Shown here: positions 46,333 through 54,235 of the stretch, piece after piece | Layout of the letters: every line of letters begins with the position of its first letter | Position numbering within the stretch: the stretch's first letter is position 1 | Source: Pedobacter panaciterrae | GTDB taxonomy: Bacteria > Bacteroidota > Bacteroidia > Sphingobacteriales > Sphingobacteriaceae | DNA: 64,000 nucleotides | Direction of reading: 5' to 3' | Assembly: GCF_001636695.1 (NCBI RefSeq) | Contig: NZ_LGEL01000004.1 | Span: forward strand, 62,001 to 126,000 | Notes under the pieces: model-generated | Told to the model about the DNA's origin: nothing | Seen by the model: only the letters and a program-made list of their open reading frames with translations | Databases searched by the model: none | Position numbers and translations under genes: made by a program

Positions 46333-47139
46333 ATGACCAATCCAGCTGAAATACTTCCCGGCGTGATCTTCTATTCCTATCTCTCCGCAGAACGGAAAGA
46401 TAAAGTATGCTTCTGGAACCATCATACGCTGGTATTGATGGTTTCCGGGCAACTTCATTTAGAAACGGCCGACCAGCGTATGGAGGTCAAAGCAGGCGAA
46501 ATGATGCTAGTCGGTAAAAATCAGCTGGGTACCCTGACTAAAACACCTCTTCCCGGCCAAAGTTATGAAAGCATTGTTATTTGCCTTCAGGAAGATCTGT
46601 TGCGCAAAATAGCGCTGGAAGAAGAGATCGGCAGCAGTCCTAAATATGTCGGCCCATCTAATGTGCCTATTCAGCCAGATCCATTTCTTATTGGCTATTT
46701 TCAATCCATTATTCCCTATGCACGTGCCATAGCGGGGCCACTTACAGAAGATATGGGTATGCTCAAAGTCAAAGAGGGTGTTAAACTATTATTACACAGT
46801 CTGCCTCAATTAAAGTCGTATTTATTCGATTTTGCAGAACCTCATAAAATTGACCTGGAGCGCTTTATGATGACCAATTTTCATTTTAATGTACCGATTG
46901 AAAGATTTGCGCGACTTACCGGACGCAGTCTGGCAGGTTTTAAACGCGACTTCACAAAAACGTTTAACATGCCGCCCCGGCAATGGCTGTTAGATCAGCG
47001 TCTTAAAGCAGCAAAGCATTTGATCGAACAGAAACATCAAAAGCCATCGGCGATTTATTTAGATCTCGGCTTCGAAAGTCTGCCCCATTTTTCACGTTCA
47101 TTCAAGCAAAAATTCGGTAAAGCACCTTCGATGATTTGA
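46333..47139 (+). CDS. AraC-family transcriptional regulator coupled to aldo/keto reductase
   Basis: A 268-residue regulator. The N-terminal cupin-like sensing domain (VLMVSGQLHLETADQRMEVKAGEMMLV, residues 32-58 in outline) resembles the ExsA/YqhC group. Two helix-turn-helix motifs lie in the C-terminal 100 residues (IERFARLTGRSLAGFKRDF and AIYLDLGFESLPHFSRSF). Its start codon directly follows the reductase stop, so the two are translated together. It probably controls the reductase in response to an aldehyde-type signal, by analogy with YqhC-YqhD. Confidence 0.92.
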   Translation: MTNPAEILPGVIFYSYLSAERKDKVCFWNHHTLVLMVSGQLHLETADQRMEVKAGEMMLVGKNQLGTLTKTPLPGQSYESIVICLQEDLLRKIALEEEIGSSPKYVGPSNVPIQPDPFLIGYFQSIIPYARAIAGPLTEDMGMLKVKEGVKLLLHSLPQLKSYLFDFAEPHKIDLERFMMTNFHFNVPIERFARLTGRSLAGFKRDFTKTFNMPPRQWLLDQRLKAAKHLIEQKHQKPSAIYLDLGFESLPHFSRSFKQKFGKAPSMI

Positions 47140-47276
47140 TCATGCTACGTGGCTAATACAGTATTTTTAAAAGTTTGCGCCTTGGGCATTTTATAGATTC
47201 TTTAAAGTAAAAAAATGATTAGAAGTACTTTAGATTATATGCCTCAATTATCTTTTTCAATTGGAACTGATTTCAT

Positions 47277-48233
47277 TCACTTTAATTGTATAGAGGGTGT
47301 TGTATTTTTAATAAATAAAACGGCATCGAAATCAATTCCTGGGCGCATTGGAATCGGCTTAGGCTCATTCCAATTTGAGTAAATATTAGTAATATGCTCT
47401 AATGCACCTTTGAAAGGATCATCTTCAGTATTGAACTTCAGGTAAAATCGCCTCGCTTGTGCTTTAGACATCGTTCGTGAAAGAGTATGCAGATTGGTTT
47501 TAAAAACATGTGCCTCGAATTTTCCTTGGTTCAATACATTTACTGATCCCTCATACGTATCCAGTGCCAGGGCAAAATATCGGTCACCAAAATGCTTCGT
47601 AATATAACCGCCCATACACAAGTATTGGGCTGTTGTATCTTTTAGCAGGTGCACATTGTGTGCCCATATGATCATTTTAGTCGCTTCATTCGACACGATT
47701 TTAATCACATTTTCAGCCATTAATCCGTCCCGGGAAATTGGGTCTGACCAGTACTCAGGTTTGTCAAAACCAATCAGTTTAACTCTTTTTTCACCCGCAT
47801 TACTCTTATTGTAATCACGAAGTGTTAAAAATAACTGATAGATTTCCTCAACACCATACAACCCCATGCCTTTCATTGTCTTTTTAAGGTCACCCTGGCC
47901 AGTTTGAATAAATGAATCGATCTGCATCATTATAGAATCGGGGACTTCGAAGGCTACTGTCCTGAAATCACAGTTCTCAATAAGATAGCTGATGATACGG
48001 GCTTTTTCTGTATAAAATTCATGAGTTCCATGCGATGCCTCACCAAGCCCGACAATTTCCTTTTCCTTCAATTCCTCTTTTAAAAATGAAAAATCAGACT
48101 GATCAGTTTGTGTAATAGAGCGTAATTCATGAGCATGTTCGTTAATCCATTTAAGAGTATCGACTTGCGATACAGCATTCAATTTGATAAATAGTAAAAG
48201 AATAGTGGTGAGGATAATTTTTTGCATCAGCAT
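47277..48233 (-). CDS. Exported erythromycin-esterase-like hydrolase
   Basis: A 318-residue protein of the erythromycin esterase family. A signal peptide covers residues 1-22. The conserved block EIVGLGEASHGTHEFYTEKAR (in outline; GEASHGT at about 62-68) carries the Glu/His pair used by EreA/EreB-type enzymes. IIWAHNVHLLKD (about 190) is the second His motif. Family members include macrolide esterases but also many of unknown substrate. Resistance is not implied by sequence alone. Transcribed alone. Confidence 0.85.
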   Translation of the reverse strand: MLMQKIILTTILLLFIKLNAVSQVDTLKWINEHAHELRSITQTDQSDFSFLKEELKEKEIVGLGEASHGTHEFYTEKARIISYLIENCDFRTVAFEVPDSIMMQIDSFIQTGQGDLKKTMKGMGLYGVEEIYQLFLTLRDYNKSNAGEKRVKLIGFDKPEYWSDPISRDGLMAENVIKIVSNEATKMIIWAHNVHLLKDTTAQYLCMGGYITKHFGDRYFALALDTYEGSVNVLNQGKFEAHVFKTNLHTLSRTMSKAQARRFYLKFNTEDDPFKGALEHITNIYSNWNEPKPIPMRPGIDFDAVLFIKNTTPSIQLK

Positions 48234-48374
48234 GTTTTAATTTCTACAGGGATGATGTTAAAAGTTAAAGCTTTCCATAATCGGCTATTGAATCATTAAA
48301 TAATTCGAGATATTGGGCTGTTAGCGTAGGAGAATATGTATGATGATAATTGCTTTGGCAAACATTAGGTATCA

Positions 48375-49400
48375 TTATTCGAAGTTATCTATTTCGTATT
48401 GTCTGGCAGACTGAATAAGTCTTTTTTTAATTCTGGAAGCCAGGTTTCGAGGCGCCAATACTTTCATGCATTCGCCAAAGCCAAGAATTTCTCTTTCCAG
48501 CTCAAAGTTTAATACAACATCAATTCTAAAGACAAGACCGTCAGGCTCCTCTTTCAACACTTGCTGACTATGATGCAAAGGTTTAGTTAGTATATAGGGC
48601 GCATTTTGTTTATTTATTTTTAAGATAACTTTATTTGGCCGATCTTTTTCTGATTTGGTTACCCCGAGTAGGTCTTCAAAATAACGATCAAAATCTACAC
48701 CTTTATATTCCACGTAGGGCTCGTTTGGGAGCTCCTGAAATTCGATGATCCGATCAAGAGCGAGCGTAAGCAATTGGGCGCCCTTTTTTGCCTTGACAAT
48801 GACGAACCATCTATTTCTGTATTCTTTTAAAAGATAAGGAAAATAAATACCCTGACTTGCTTGCAATGCTTTAAAAGACCGGTAAGTGAACAGCAATGAC
48901 TTTTGTTGGAGAATAGCCTGGTAAAGCGGATTGATATACTCCAGCCCACGCAGTTGTTTATTGCTTTCAAACTGAATGTAATTTTTACCGGGATTGGTAG
49001 ATTTATTCAGGTTGTTTTCCAGCTTGGCAATCATATCGCTCATTTCATCGAAATAATTAAAGCCATTAAACTGCTTGAGCACGCCCACAATCTCTTTCAT
49101 TTTCTCGACATCGCCGTCATTGATTGGAACTTTAGTAATACTATAATCTAAAGTACTATAACTGTAGAATTTCCTGTCAGAAACTACAATAGGGGCATTG
49201 TATCCCAACTTATCACTGCGCATCAATTGAATGTCGGCCTGAATAGTACGTTTGCTTACCCCAGACGTAATCCCCTCGTACTCGTATAGCCTGGAAGCTA
49301 CTTTCTCAATGATATCATCCAGCGTCCATTTTCTAAACCTATTTTTAAGGCATTCATCAATGGTTTTATATCGAATCAAGGCAAGTTTATTTACTGACAT
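48375..49400 (-). CDS. WYL-domain transcriptional regulator of the RNA-repair locus
   Basis: A 341-residue regulator of the YafY/WYL type. A winged helix-turn-helix covers about residues 15-70 (WTLDDIIEKVASRLYEYEG...SKRTIQADIQLMRSDKLGYN). The Sm-like WYL domain follows at about 140-235 (LLFTYRSFKALQ; FPYLLKEYRNRWFVIVKAKK), with a C-terminal WCX extension. WYL domains sense nucleic acids or nucleotides in several defence and RNA-repair systems. Two identical operator-like dyads lie between it and the divergent RNA/slipin/rtcB unit, so it probably controls both directions. Confidence 0.9.
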   Translation of the reverse strand: MSVNKLALIRYKTIDECLKNRFRKWTLDDIIEKVASRLYEYEGITSGVSKRTIQADIQLMRSDKLGYNAPIVVSDRKFYSYSTLDYSITKVPINDGDVEKMKEIVGVLKQFNGFNYFDEMSDMIAKLENNLNKSTNPGKNYIQFESNKQLRGLEYINPLYQAILQQKSLLFTYRSFKALQASQGIYFPYLLKEYRNRWFVIVKAKKGAQLLTLALDRIIEFQELPNEPYVEYKGVDFDRYFEDLLGVTKSEKDRPNKVILKINKQNAPYILTKPLHHSQQVLKEEPDGLVFRIDVVLNFELEREILGFGECMKVLAPRNLASRIKKRLIQSARQYEIDNFE

Positions 49401-49440
49401 AACACATTAAAGGGATTAATAAATCAAAATCGGCATTAGA

Positions 49441-49448
49441 TAAAGATA
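49441..49448 (-). promoter_or_regulatory. Candidate -7 box of the WYL gene
   Basis: On the minus strand this reads TATCTTTA, one change from TAnnTTTG, 41 bases before the WYL start codon. The first operator dyad lies 15 bases upstream, at the -33 position. Confidence 0.4.
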
Positions 49449-49463
49449 TGAAATGAAATTCAC

Positions 49464-49482
49464 TACGCAATAGAATTGCGTA
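49464..49482. promoter_or_regulatory. Operator dyad 1 (WYL side)
   Basis: TACGCAA-tagaa-TTGCGTA, a perfect 7-bp inverted repeat with 5-base spacer, equal to TACGCA-N7-TGCGTA. It overlaps the expected -33 region of the WYL promoter. Confidence 0.75.
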
Positions 49483-49574
49483 ATTGAAATTAAAAAGTAG
49501 TAGAAATTCAAATAACGTAAATTAATTGTACTGAATTACAGTGACATATAAATATTTTAAGATTTATTTTTTAT

Positions 49575-49593
49575 TACGCAAATGTGCTGCGTA
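49575..49593. promoter_or_regulatory. Operator dyad 2 (RNA/slipin side)
   Basis: TACGCA-aatgtgc-TGCGTA, the same TACGCA-N7-TGCGTA pattern as dyad 1, centred 111 bases from it. It overlaps the expected -33 region of the rightward promoter whose -7 box is at 49604. Confidence 0.75.
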
Positions 49594-49603
49594 GTACCTC
49601 GTG

Positions 49604-49611
49604 CATCTTTG
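49604..49611 (+). promoter_or_regulatory. Candidate -7 box of the tRNA-like RNA/slipin/rtcB unit
   Basis: CATCTTTG, one change from TAnnTTTG. Transcription would begin near 49618, so the whole tRNA-like region would be a 5' leader of about 700 bases or a separate RNA. Confidence 0.4.
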
Positions 49612-49940
49612 TAATGTCAACAGTAAGACAGGTTCTTTGAAAAAATAAAACGTACGAAAGTACATTAAGATATTCCCGAAAGGGAATGATAATCGAAAGG
49701 ATAAACATCCGCAGTTGCGAGTTTCTAATGGCTCCATAGTATTGTACTGTTCAGCGGCAATATTCTGATGTTTAAAATGGCAGATTGTCTAATTTGTGTG
49801 TCGCGGGTTCGAATCCTGCTCCTGGTCAAACAGGATAACTCAGTGGCTAGAGTAACAAATCAATTGCAGGTTCGAATCCTGCCTCCAGAGTATGGAGTAG
49901 CAAAATGGTAATGCACCGGATTTAGGTCCTCAAAAAAGAA

Positions 49941-49961
49941 GGAACACTTTTCAAATGTTCC
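49941..49961 (+). ncRNA. Hairpin within the RNA region
   Basis: Stem GGAACA/TGTTCC (6 bp) with a 9-base loop, directly after the half anticodon-like arm. Could end the tRNA-like part of the transcript. Confidence 0.55.
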
Positions 49962-49990
49962 ACAGTAAAAAGCACCAAGAAAGACATTCT

Positions 49991-50023
49991 GCTTTATGGA
50001 AATAACGCTCCATACCATAAAGC
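49991..50023 (+). ncRNA. Nine-base-pair hairpin within the RNA region
   Basis: Perfect stem GCTTTATGG/CCATAAAGC enclosing 15 bases. Follows the tRNA-like modules. Confidence 0.6.
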
Positions 50024-50089
50024 AATTTGATTTATGCTCTGCAGATACAACATAGAAAGGCAGATTTTACTGCAGCTATCGGTTCTTAG

Positions 50090-50137
50090 AAAGATCAAAA
50101 CTCTCTCAACGTGTTCAGCACGTACAACGAGATCTTT
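50090..50137 (+). ncRNA. Nested hairpin within the RNA region
   Basis: Outer 7-bp stem AAAGATC (50090-50096)/GATCTTT (50131-50137) encloses an inner hairpin ACGTG-ttcag-CACGT (50109-50123). Confidence 0.55.
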
Positions 50138-50246
50138 AAAAAATAGAATAGCTGCTTTAAAAAGAAACCCAGTATCATTTGTACCTCCGTATGAAACAGA
50201 TGAATGTCTTTTGAACGTGCTTAATAAAAAGAATAACAGCGACGCA

Positions 50247-50284
50247 GGAAGGAGCAGATCAATAAAGCGGATATCTCTCCTTCC
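50247..50284 (+). ncRNA. Hairpin in the slipin leader
   Basis: Perfect 8-bp stem GGAAGGAG/CTCCTTCC with an inner GAT/ATC pairing, 40 bases before the slipin start. No T run follows, so it is more likely a processing or translation-control hairpin than a terminator. Confidence 0.6.
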
Positions 50285-50324
50285 TTAAGTCAGGAATAAT
50301 TATAGCAACCCAAAAAAATAAAAT

Positions 50325-51419
50325 ATGAAAAGAGTAATGATTAATACCAATTCTGTGGGGTTGGTTTACAGAAAAAATGAATTTAAACGAGTATTGACTG
50401 CCGGAAACTATTGGTTGGGTTTTGGAGAATCAGTAATCACTTATGATATGGCAAAGACACTCATTGCCACTACAGAACTAGATATTTTGTTGTTGAACAA
50501 AGATTTTGAAGCATTGGTAACTACCGTAGAGGTGGCAGACAATGAATTGGTACTGGTTTATCAAAATAAGAATTTCAAACAGGTATTGACTGCCGGAAAA
50601 TATGCATTCTGGAAAGGTTTAAACAACAATTCGTTTGTTACTGCCAATTTGGACAATTACGAAATTGCAGCAGACATCGATAAAAATACGATAGAAAAGC
50701 CTCAGTTGGCAGGTTATATCAGAGTTTTCAAAGTAGAAAATTATGAGAAAGGCTTGCTGATGGTTGATGGGAATTTTGAAAAAGTAATAGAACCAGGTAA
50801 TTACATGTTCTGGAAGAACAGAACAGTAATCCAGGTTTTAAAGACAGATATGCGTCAATTGAACATGGAAATTATCGGACAGGAAATCCTCACCAAAGAT
50901 AAAGCACAGTTGCGTATCAATTTCAGCATGCAATACAAGGTTACTGAGCTGATGAAAGCTTTATTGGAAAATAAAGAGTTTGACAAGCAATTGTATGTCT
51001 GCATTCAATTGGGTTTAAGGGAAATCGTTGGAAAAATGACTTTCGATGAACTCATGGAAAATAAAGAAAAGATCTCTGAAAGCATCTTGAAGATTTGTGC
51101 AGGTAAAGCTGAAGGTTTAGGGGTGAAACTAGTAGACTGTGGGGTAAAAGACATTGTATTGCCAGGAGATATCAAGGAAATCATGAACCAGGTTTTAATT
51201 GCCGAGAAAATGGCACAAGCAAATTTAATCACACGTAGAGAGGAAACTGCGTCGACCAGAAGCTTGTTAAACACAGCAAAGTTAATGGAAGATAATGCTA
51301 TGCTCTACAAATTGAAAGAAATGGAATATGTAGAAAAGATCGCAGAGAAGATCAATACCATCAGCTTGTCCGGAAGTGGGCAGATCGTTGATCAGTTGAA
51401 ACAAATATTTGTAAAATAG
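50325..51419 (+). CDS. Cytosolic SPFH/slipin-family protein with three N-terminal repeats
   Basis: A 364-residue band-7/SPFH protein without an N-terminal membrane helix. Three related segments come first: VGLVYRKNEFKRVLTAGNYW (about 11-30), LVLVYQNKNFKQVLTAGKY (75-93) and KGLLMVDGNFEKVIEPGNY (142-160). The SPFH core follows (TDMRQLNMEIIGQEILTKDKAQ; LREIVGKMTFDELMENKEKI), then a helical coiled region from about 290. SPFH proteins assemble into rings or scaffolds. Slipins are repeatedly found next to rtcB, suggesting a scaffold for RNA repair; that role is inference. rtcB starts 34 bases downstream. Confidence 0.85.
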   Translation: MKRVMINTNSVGLVYRKNEFKRVLTAGNYWLGFGESVITYDMAKTLIATTELDILLLNKDFEALVTTVEVADNELVLVYQNKNFKQVLTAGKYAFWKGLNNNSFVTANLDNYEIAADIDKNTIEKPQLAGYIRVFKVENYEKGLLMVDGNFEKVIEPGNYMFWKNRTVIQVLKTDMRQLNMEIIGQEILTKDKAQLRINFSMQYKVTELMKALLENKEFDKQLYVCIQLGLREIVGKMTFDELMENKEKISESILKICAGKAEGLGVKLVDCGVKDIVLPGDIKEIMNQVLIAEKMAQANLITRREETASTRSLLNTAKLMEDNAMLYKLKEMEYVEKIAEKINTISLSGSGQIVDQLKQIFVK

Positions 51420-51453
51420 GTAGGGCCATGGCTCAACCTTTAAAAGAATAAAA

Positions 51454-52706
51454 ATGAAAAAAATCATGAAAACATTGGCAACAGAAATTATAGAAGAAAA
51501 CAAGATTGAACCTGTGATCTCATTAATGGAAAATGCTCTACCATATGCTTTATACGGAGCAGAACATATTGAAGAAGGCGCAAGAAAACAAATGGACATT
51601 GCCATGCGGTTACCAGTTACCGCAGCAGGGGCTTTAATGCCCGATGCGCATCAAGGTTATGGCTTGCCAATTGGCGGTGTTTTAGCGACGCGTAATGCAA
51701 TTATTCCCTATGGTGTGGGCGTTGCATTGGTTGTCGAATGGCGCTCTCTATATTTGACATCACGGAGGCTCACTTCCATGAAAATGAAGCGAAATTTAAA
51801 AGGGAACTGATTGCACACACCAAGTTTGGTGCAGGACATGGGTTTCACGGACGATACAAATCTGATCACGAGGTCTTAACCAGGGATGAATTTAATCTAA
51901 CACCCTTTATCAAGAACCTTCATGATAAAGCCTACTCACAACTGGGAAGCTCTGGAGGTGGAAACCATTTTGCGGAATGGGGGATTATTGAGTTTGAAAA
52001 AAAAGATAAGGTCTTGAATATTGAGAAAGGTAGCTATTTGGCGCTGTTAACCCATTCCGGATCACGTGGATTCGGTGCAACGCTAGCTGGCCATTACACC
52101 AAACTCGCTAAAGAGAACTGTAAATTGCCTGTTGAAGCTGCTAACCTAGCTTACCTGGATCTGAATACAGAAGCCGGTCAGGAATATTGGTTGGCGATGA
52201 ACCTGGCCGGGGACTATGCTTCCGCCTGCCACGAAATCATCCATAACAAGCTCAGTAAGGCCATAGGCGCCGAAGTATTGGCCAAGGTTGAAAACCACCA
52301 TAACTTTGCATGGAAGGAAACCTGGAACAACGAACAAGTTATTGTTCATAGAAAAGGTGCTACACCAGCGGGCAAAGGTGTGATGGGAATTATTCCAGGC
52401 TCGATGACGGCCCCAGGCTTCCTGGTTAGGGGTAAAGGTATTTCTGATGCGATCAACTCTGCTTCACACGGTGCAGGTAGACAAATGAGTCGTTCAAAGG
52501 CTGTCAAAAGCATCACAAAAGATGAAATGCGTGCTGTACTGAAAGACCATAACGTAACCCTGATCGGGGCTGGCCTGGATGAAGCACCTATGGCTTACAA
52601 AGACATCAATTTGGTGATGGAAGCTCAAAAGGATCTGATCGATGTGATTGCTAAATTTTCACCTAAAATGGTAAGAATGGCCGATGACGGAAGCCGAGAA
52701 GATTAA
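51454..52706 (+). pseudogene. rtcB: RtcB-type RNA ligase with single-base frameshift in the active site
   Basis: RtcB joins RNA 2',3'-cyclic-phosphate (or 3'-phosphate) and 5'-OH ends with GTP and Mn2+. Two frames cover one gene: 51454-51810 ends soon after YGVGV, and another from 51738 continues MALSIFDITE to 52706. The family reads GVGVDIGCRMALS. Here GTTG|CATTGGTTGTCGAATG lacks one base after 51724, and inserting A gives D-I-G-C-R-M and a 417-residue protein of normal length. Lost are the metal-binding Asp and Cys (about 91 and 94). The other motifs are intact: GGGNHFAE, THSGSRG, ENHHNF, VHRKGATPA and SHGAGRQMSR with the guanylated His. Sequencing error or a true recent mutation are both possible. 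Confidence 0.88.
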
Positions 52707-52804
52707 CTCAAGAGATCTGTTTTGAAAAAAAATGTATTTGACGAGGATATGAACCAAAACGTGGCATAAAGGATGGTATACAAAAATATGTATATTGCTT
52801 TCAA

Positions 52805-54235
52805 ATGAAAACTATGAAGCTTTTTAACGCTCTGACATCTATAGTATTATTGAATCTTATATCATTAACTGTAACAGCTCATGCTAATCAATCTCAAAAA
52901 AGTGATTCTGTATTGCTAGCAATAAAGCAATACATCAATAACCATAATACCGGTGCTATTTACGAAATGGGTAGTGAGTCGTTTAGAAAAGGTTTTGATA
53001 AAGAAAAGCTAGGTGCCTTTTTTGATAAAGAGATTTATCCTTTGGGAAAAATCAAACAATCTTCACGTATTGGTTTTGAACGAAATTCAGATAAATACAA
53101 ACTACAGTTTGAATCCGGAAAGCTTGAATTTTCTTTTTTGCTCGACAAACAAGGAAAATTTAATTCGTTTACTTTTTTGCCGTTTAAAGCCTTAATAACA
53201 AGTAAGCTGGCGCCTGCTACCACTTCCAACAAGTTAAGTACTTTACTTGATAAACAGGTTGATTCCATTGCCCGAAGATATATTCAGAAATCCAATACAG
53301 TTGGCTTAAGTATAGGAATTCTAAAAGATGGCCGGATGAAAACTTATGGTTACGGCGAAACAAGCAAAGGGAGCGGCCAACTTCCTACTGCAAATACCAT
53401 ATTTGAAATAGGATCGATTACTAAAACATTTACGGCCACAATATTAGCCTATTATATAAATGAACGAAAAATTAGTCTGACAGATCCAATCCTCAAATAT
53501 TTACCGGATTCACTGTCGGCAAATTCAGAACTTCATAAAATCACAATTATAAACCTGAGTAACCATACGTCCGGGCTTCCAACTATTCCGAGCAATTTTG
53601 CAAATAAAATGAATCCGGCCAATCCCTATATTCATTATGATGATAAGCTACTTTTTACTGGACTTAAAACGTGTACATTAACGACTGTCCCTGGAACAAC
53701 TTATGCTTACTCGAATTTGGCCACCGGTTTATTAGGGGTAATTTCAGAAAGAATAAGCGGTAAAACTTATGAGCAACTTGTTAAGCAATTGATAGCGGTT
53801 CCACTGCATATGAATAATACTTTCCAACTATTAACGCCTCAGCAAAATAAACATTTCGTTAAGGTTTATGACACTGATGGCGATGAAACCCAGCCTTGGG
53901 ATTTTAATGCCCTTGCAGGTTGTGGATCACTGCGTTCCACAGTCAATGATTTGTTGCTTTACGCAAAAGCTAATATTAAAAGCGACTATGTACCATTATC
54001 TAATTCCTTTGCACTGACACATAAAATTACTTTCGCCAAGGAGCCTGTGGTAGGTTTAGGCTGGCATCTACTTCAAGAAGATGGAGCCAACTATTACTGG
54101 CACAATGGTGGCACTGGCGGAAGCCGAAGCTATTTGATCTTGAATACGGAAAAGAAAATTGCAGTGGTTGTACTGTCTAATTCAAATGTTGGTGTCGACG
54201 AAATCGGCATTTCGATTCTGAGGAAAATAATTTAA
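52805..54235 (+). CDS. Exported serine hydrolase, class C beta-lactamase-like
   Basis: A 476-residue secreted protein. The signal peptide covers about residues 1-27 (ending TVTAHA). A small DUF3887-like domain (about 30-130) precedes a penicillin-binding/beta-lactamase fold. The catalytic SxxK is in IGSITKTFTATI (Ser at about residue 202), the YxN motif is TYAYSNLATG (about 298) and the third motif is WHNGGTGG (about 434). Members act as peptidases or esterases; a penicillin-resistance role is not implied. It lies 98 bases behind rtcB but is probably an independent gene. Confidence 0.9.
   Translation: MKTMKLFNALTSIVLLNLISLTVTAHANQSQKSDSVLLAIKQYINNHNTGAIYEMGSESFRKGFDKEKLGAFFDKEIYPLGKIKQSSRIGFERNSDKYKLQFESGKLEFSFLLDKQGKFNSFTFLPFKALITSKLAPATTSNKLSTLLDKQVDSIARRYIQKSNTVGLSIGILKDGRMKTYGYGETSKGSGQLPTANTIFEIGSITKTFTATILAYYINERKISLTDPILKYLPDSLSANSELHKITIINLSNHTSGLPTIPSNFANKMNPANPYIHYDDKLLFTGLKTCTLTTVPGTTYAYSNLATGLLGVISERISGKTYEQLVKQLIAVPLHMNNTFQLLTPQQNKHFVKVYDTDGDETQPWDFNALAGCGSLRSTVNDLLLYAKANIKSDYVPLSNSFALTHKITFAKEPVVGLGWHLLQEDGANYYWHNGGTGGSRSYLILNTEKKIAVVVLSNSNVGVDEIGISILRKII

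Larger units (their letters stand above)
49618..50300 (+). ncRNA. Structured non-coding RNA with permuted tRNA-like modules
   Basis: About 700 bases with no credible protein frame but dense structure. It opens with hairpins GTAC-GAAA-GTAC (49653-49664) and ATTCCC-GAAA-GGGAAT (49672-49687). T-arm 1 lies at 49803-49819 and T-arm 2 at 49866-49882; both have 5-bp stems and the loop TTCGAAT. D-arm 1 (49838-49853) and D-arm 2 (49900-49914) carry loop GG. Each T-arm runs through a hairpin (TCCTG/CAGGA; CTCCA/TGGAG) into TA and the next D-arm. CCGGATTTAGGT at 49916-49927 resembles half an anticodon arm. Further hairpins reach 50284. The unit lies upstream of slipin and rtcB on the same strand. Boundaries are approximate. 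Confidence 0.75.

Noticed and set aside
49776-49932. Ordinary tRNA genes
   Set aside because: T- and D-arms are intact, but acceptor strands do not pair within a unit and anticodon arms are missing or halved; no CCA end. Not functional standard tRNAs.
50034-50288. 84-codon plus-strand frame upstream of slipin
   Set aside because: Basic, low-complexity translation without family features; the same bases form several perfect hairpins. Treated as part of the RNA region.
51700-51750. Programmed frameshift in rtcB
   Set aside because: No slippery heptamer or downstream pseudoknot seen, and the shifted frame loses the active-site motif; a missing base explains the data better.
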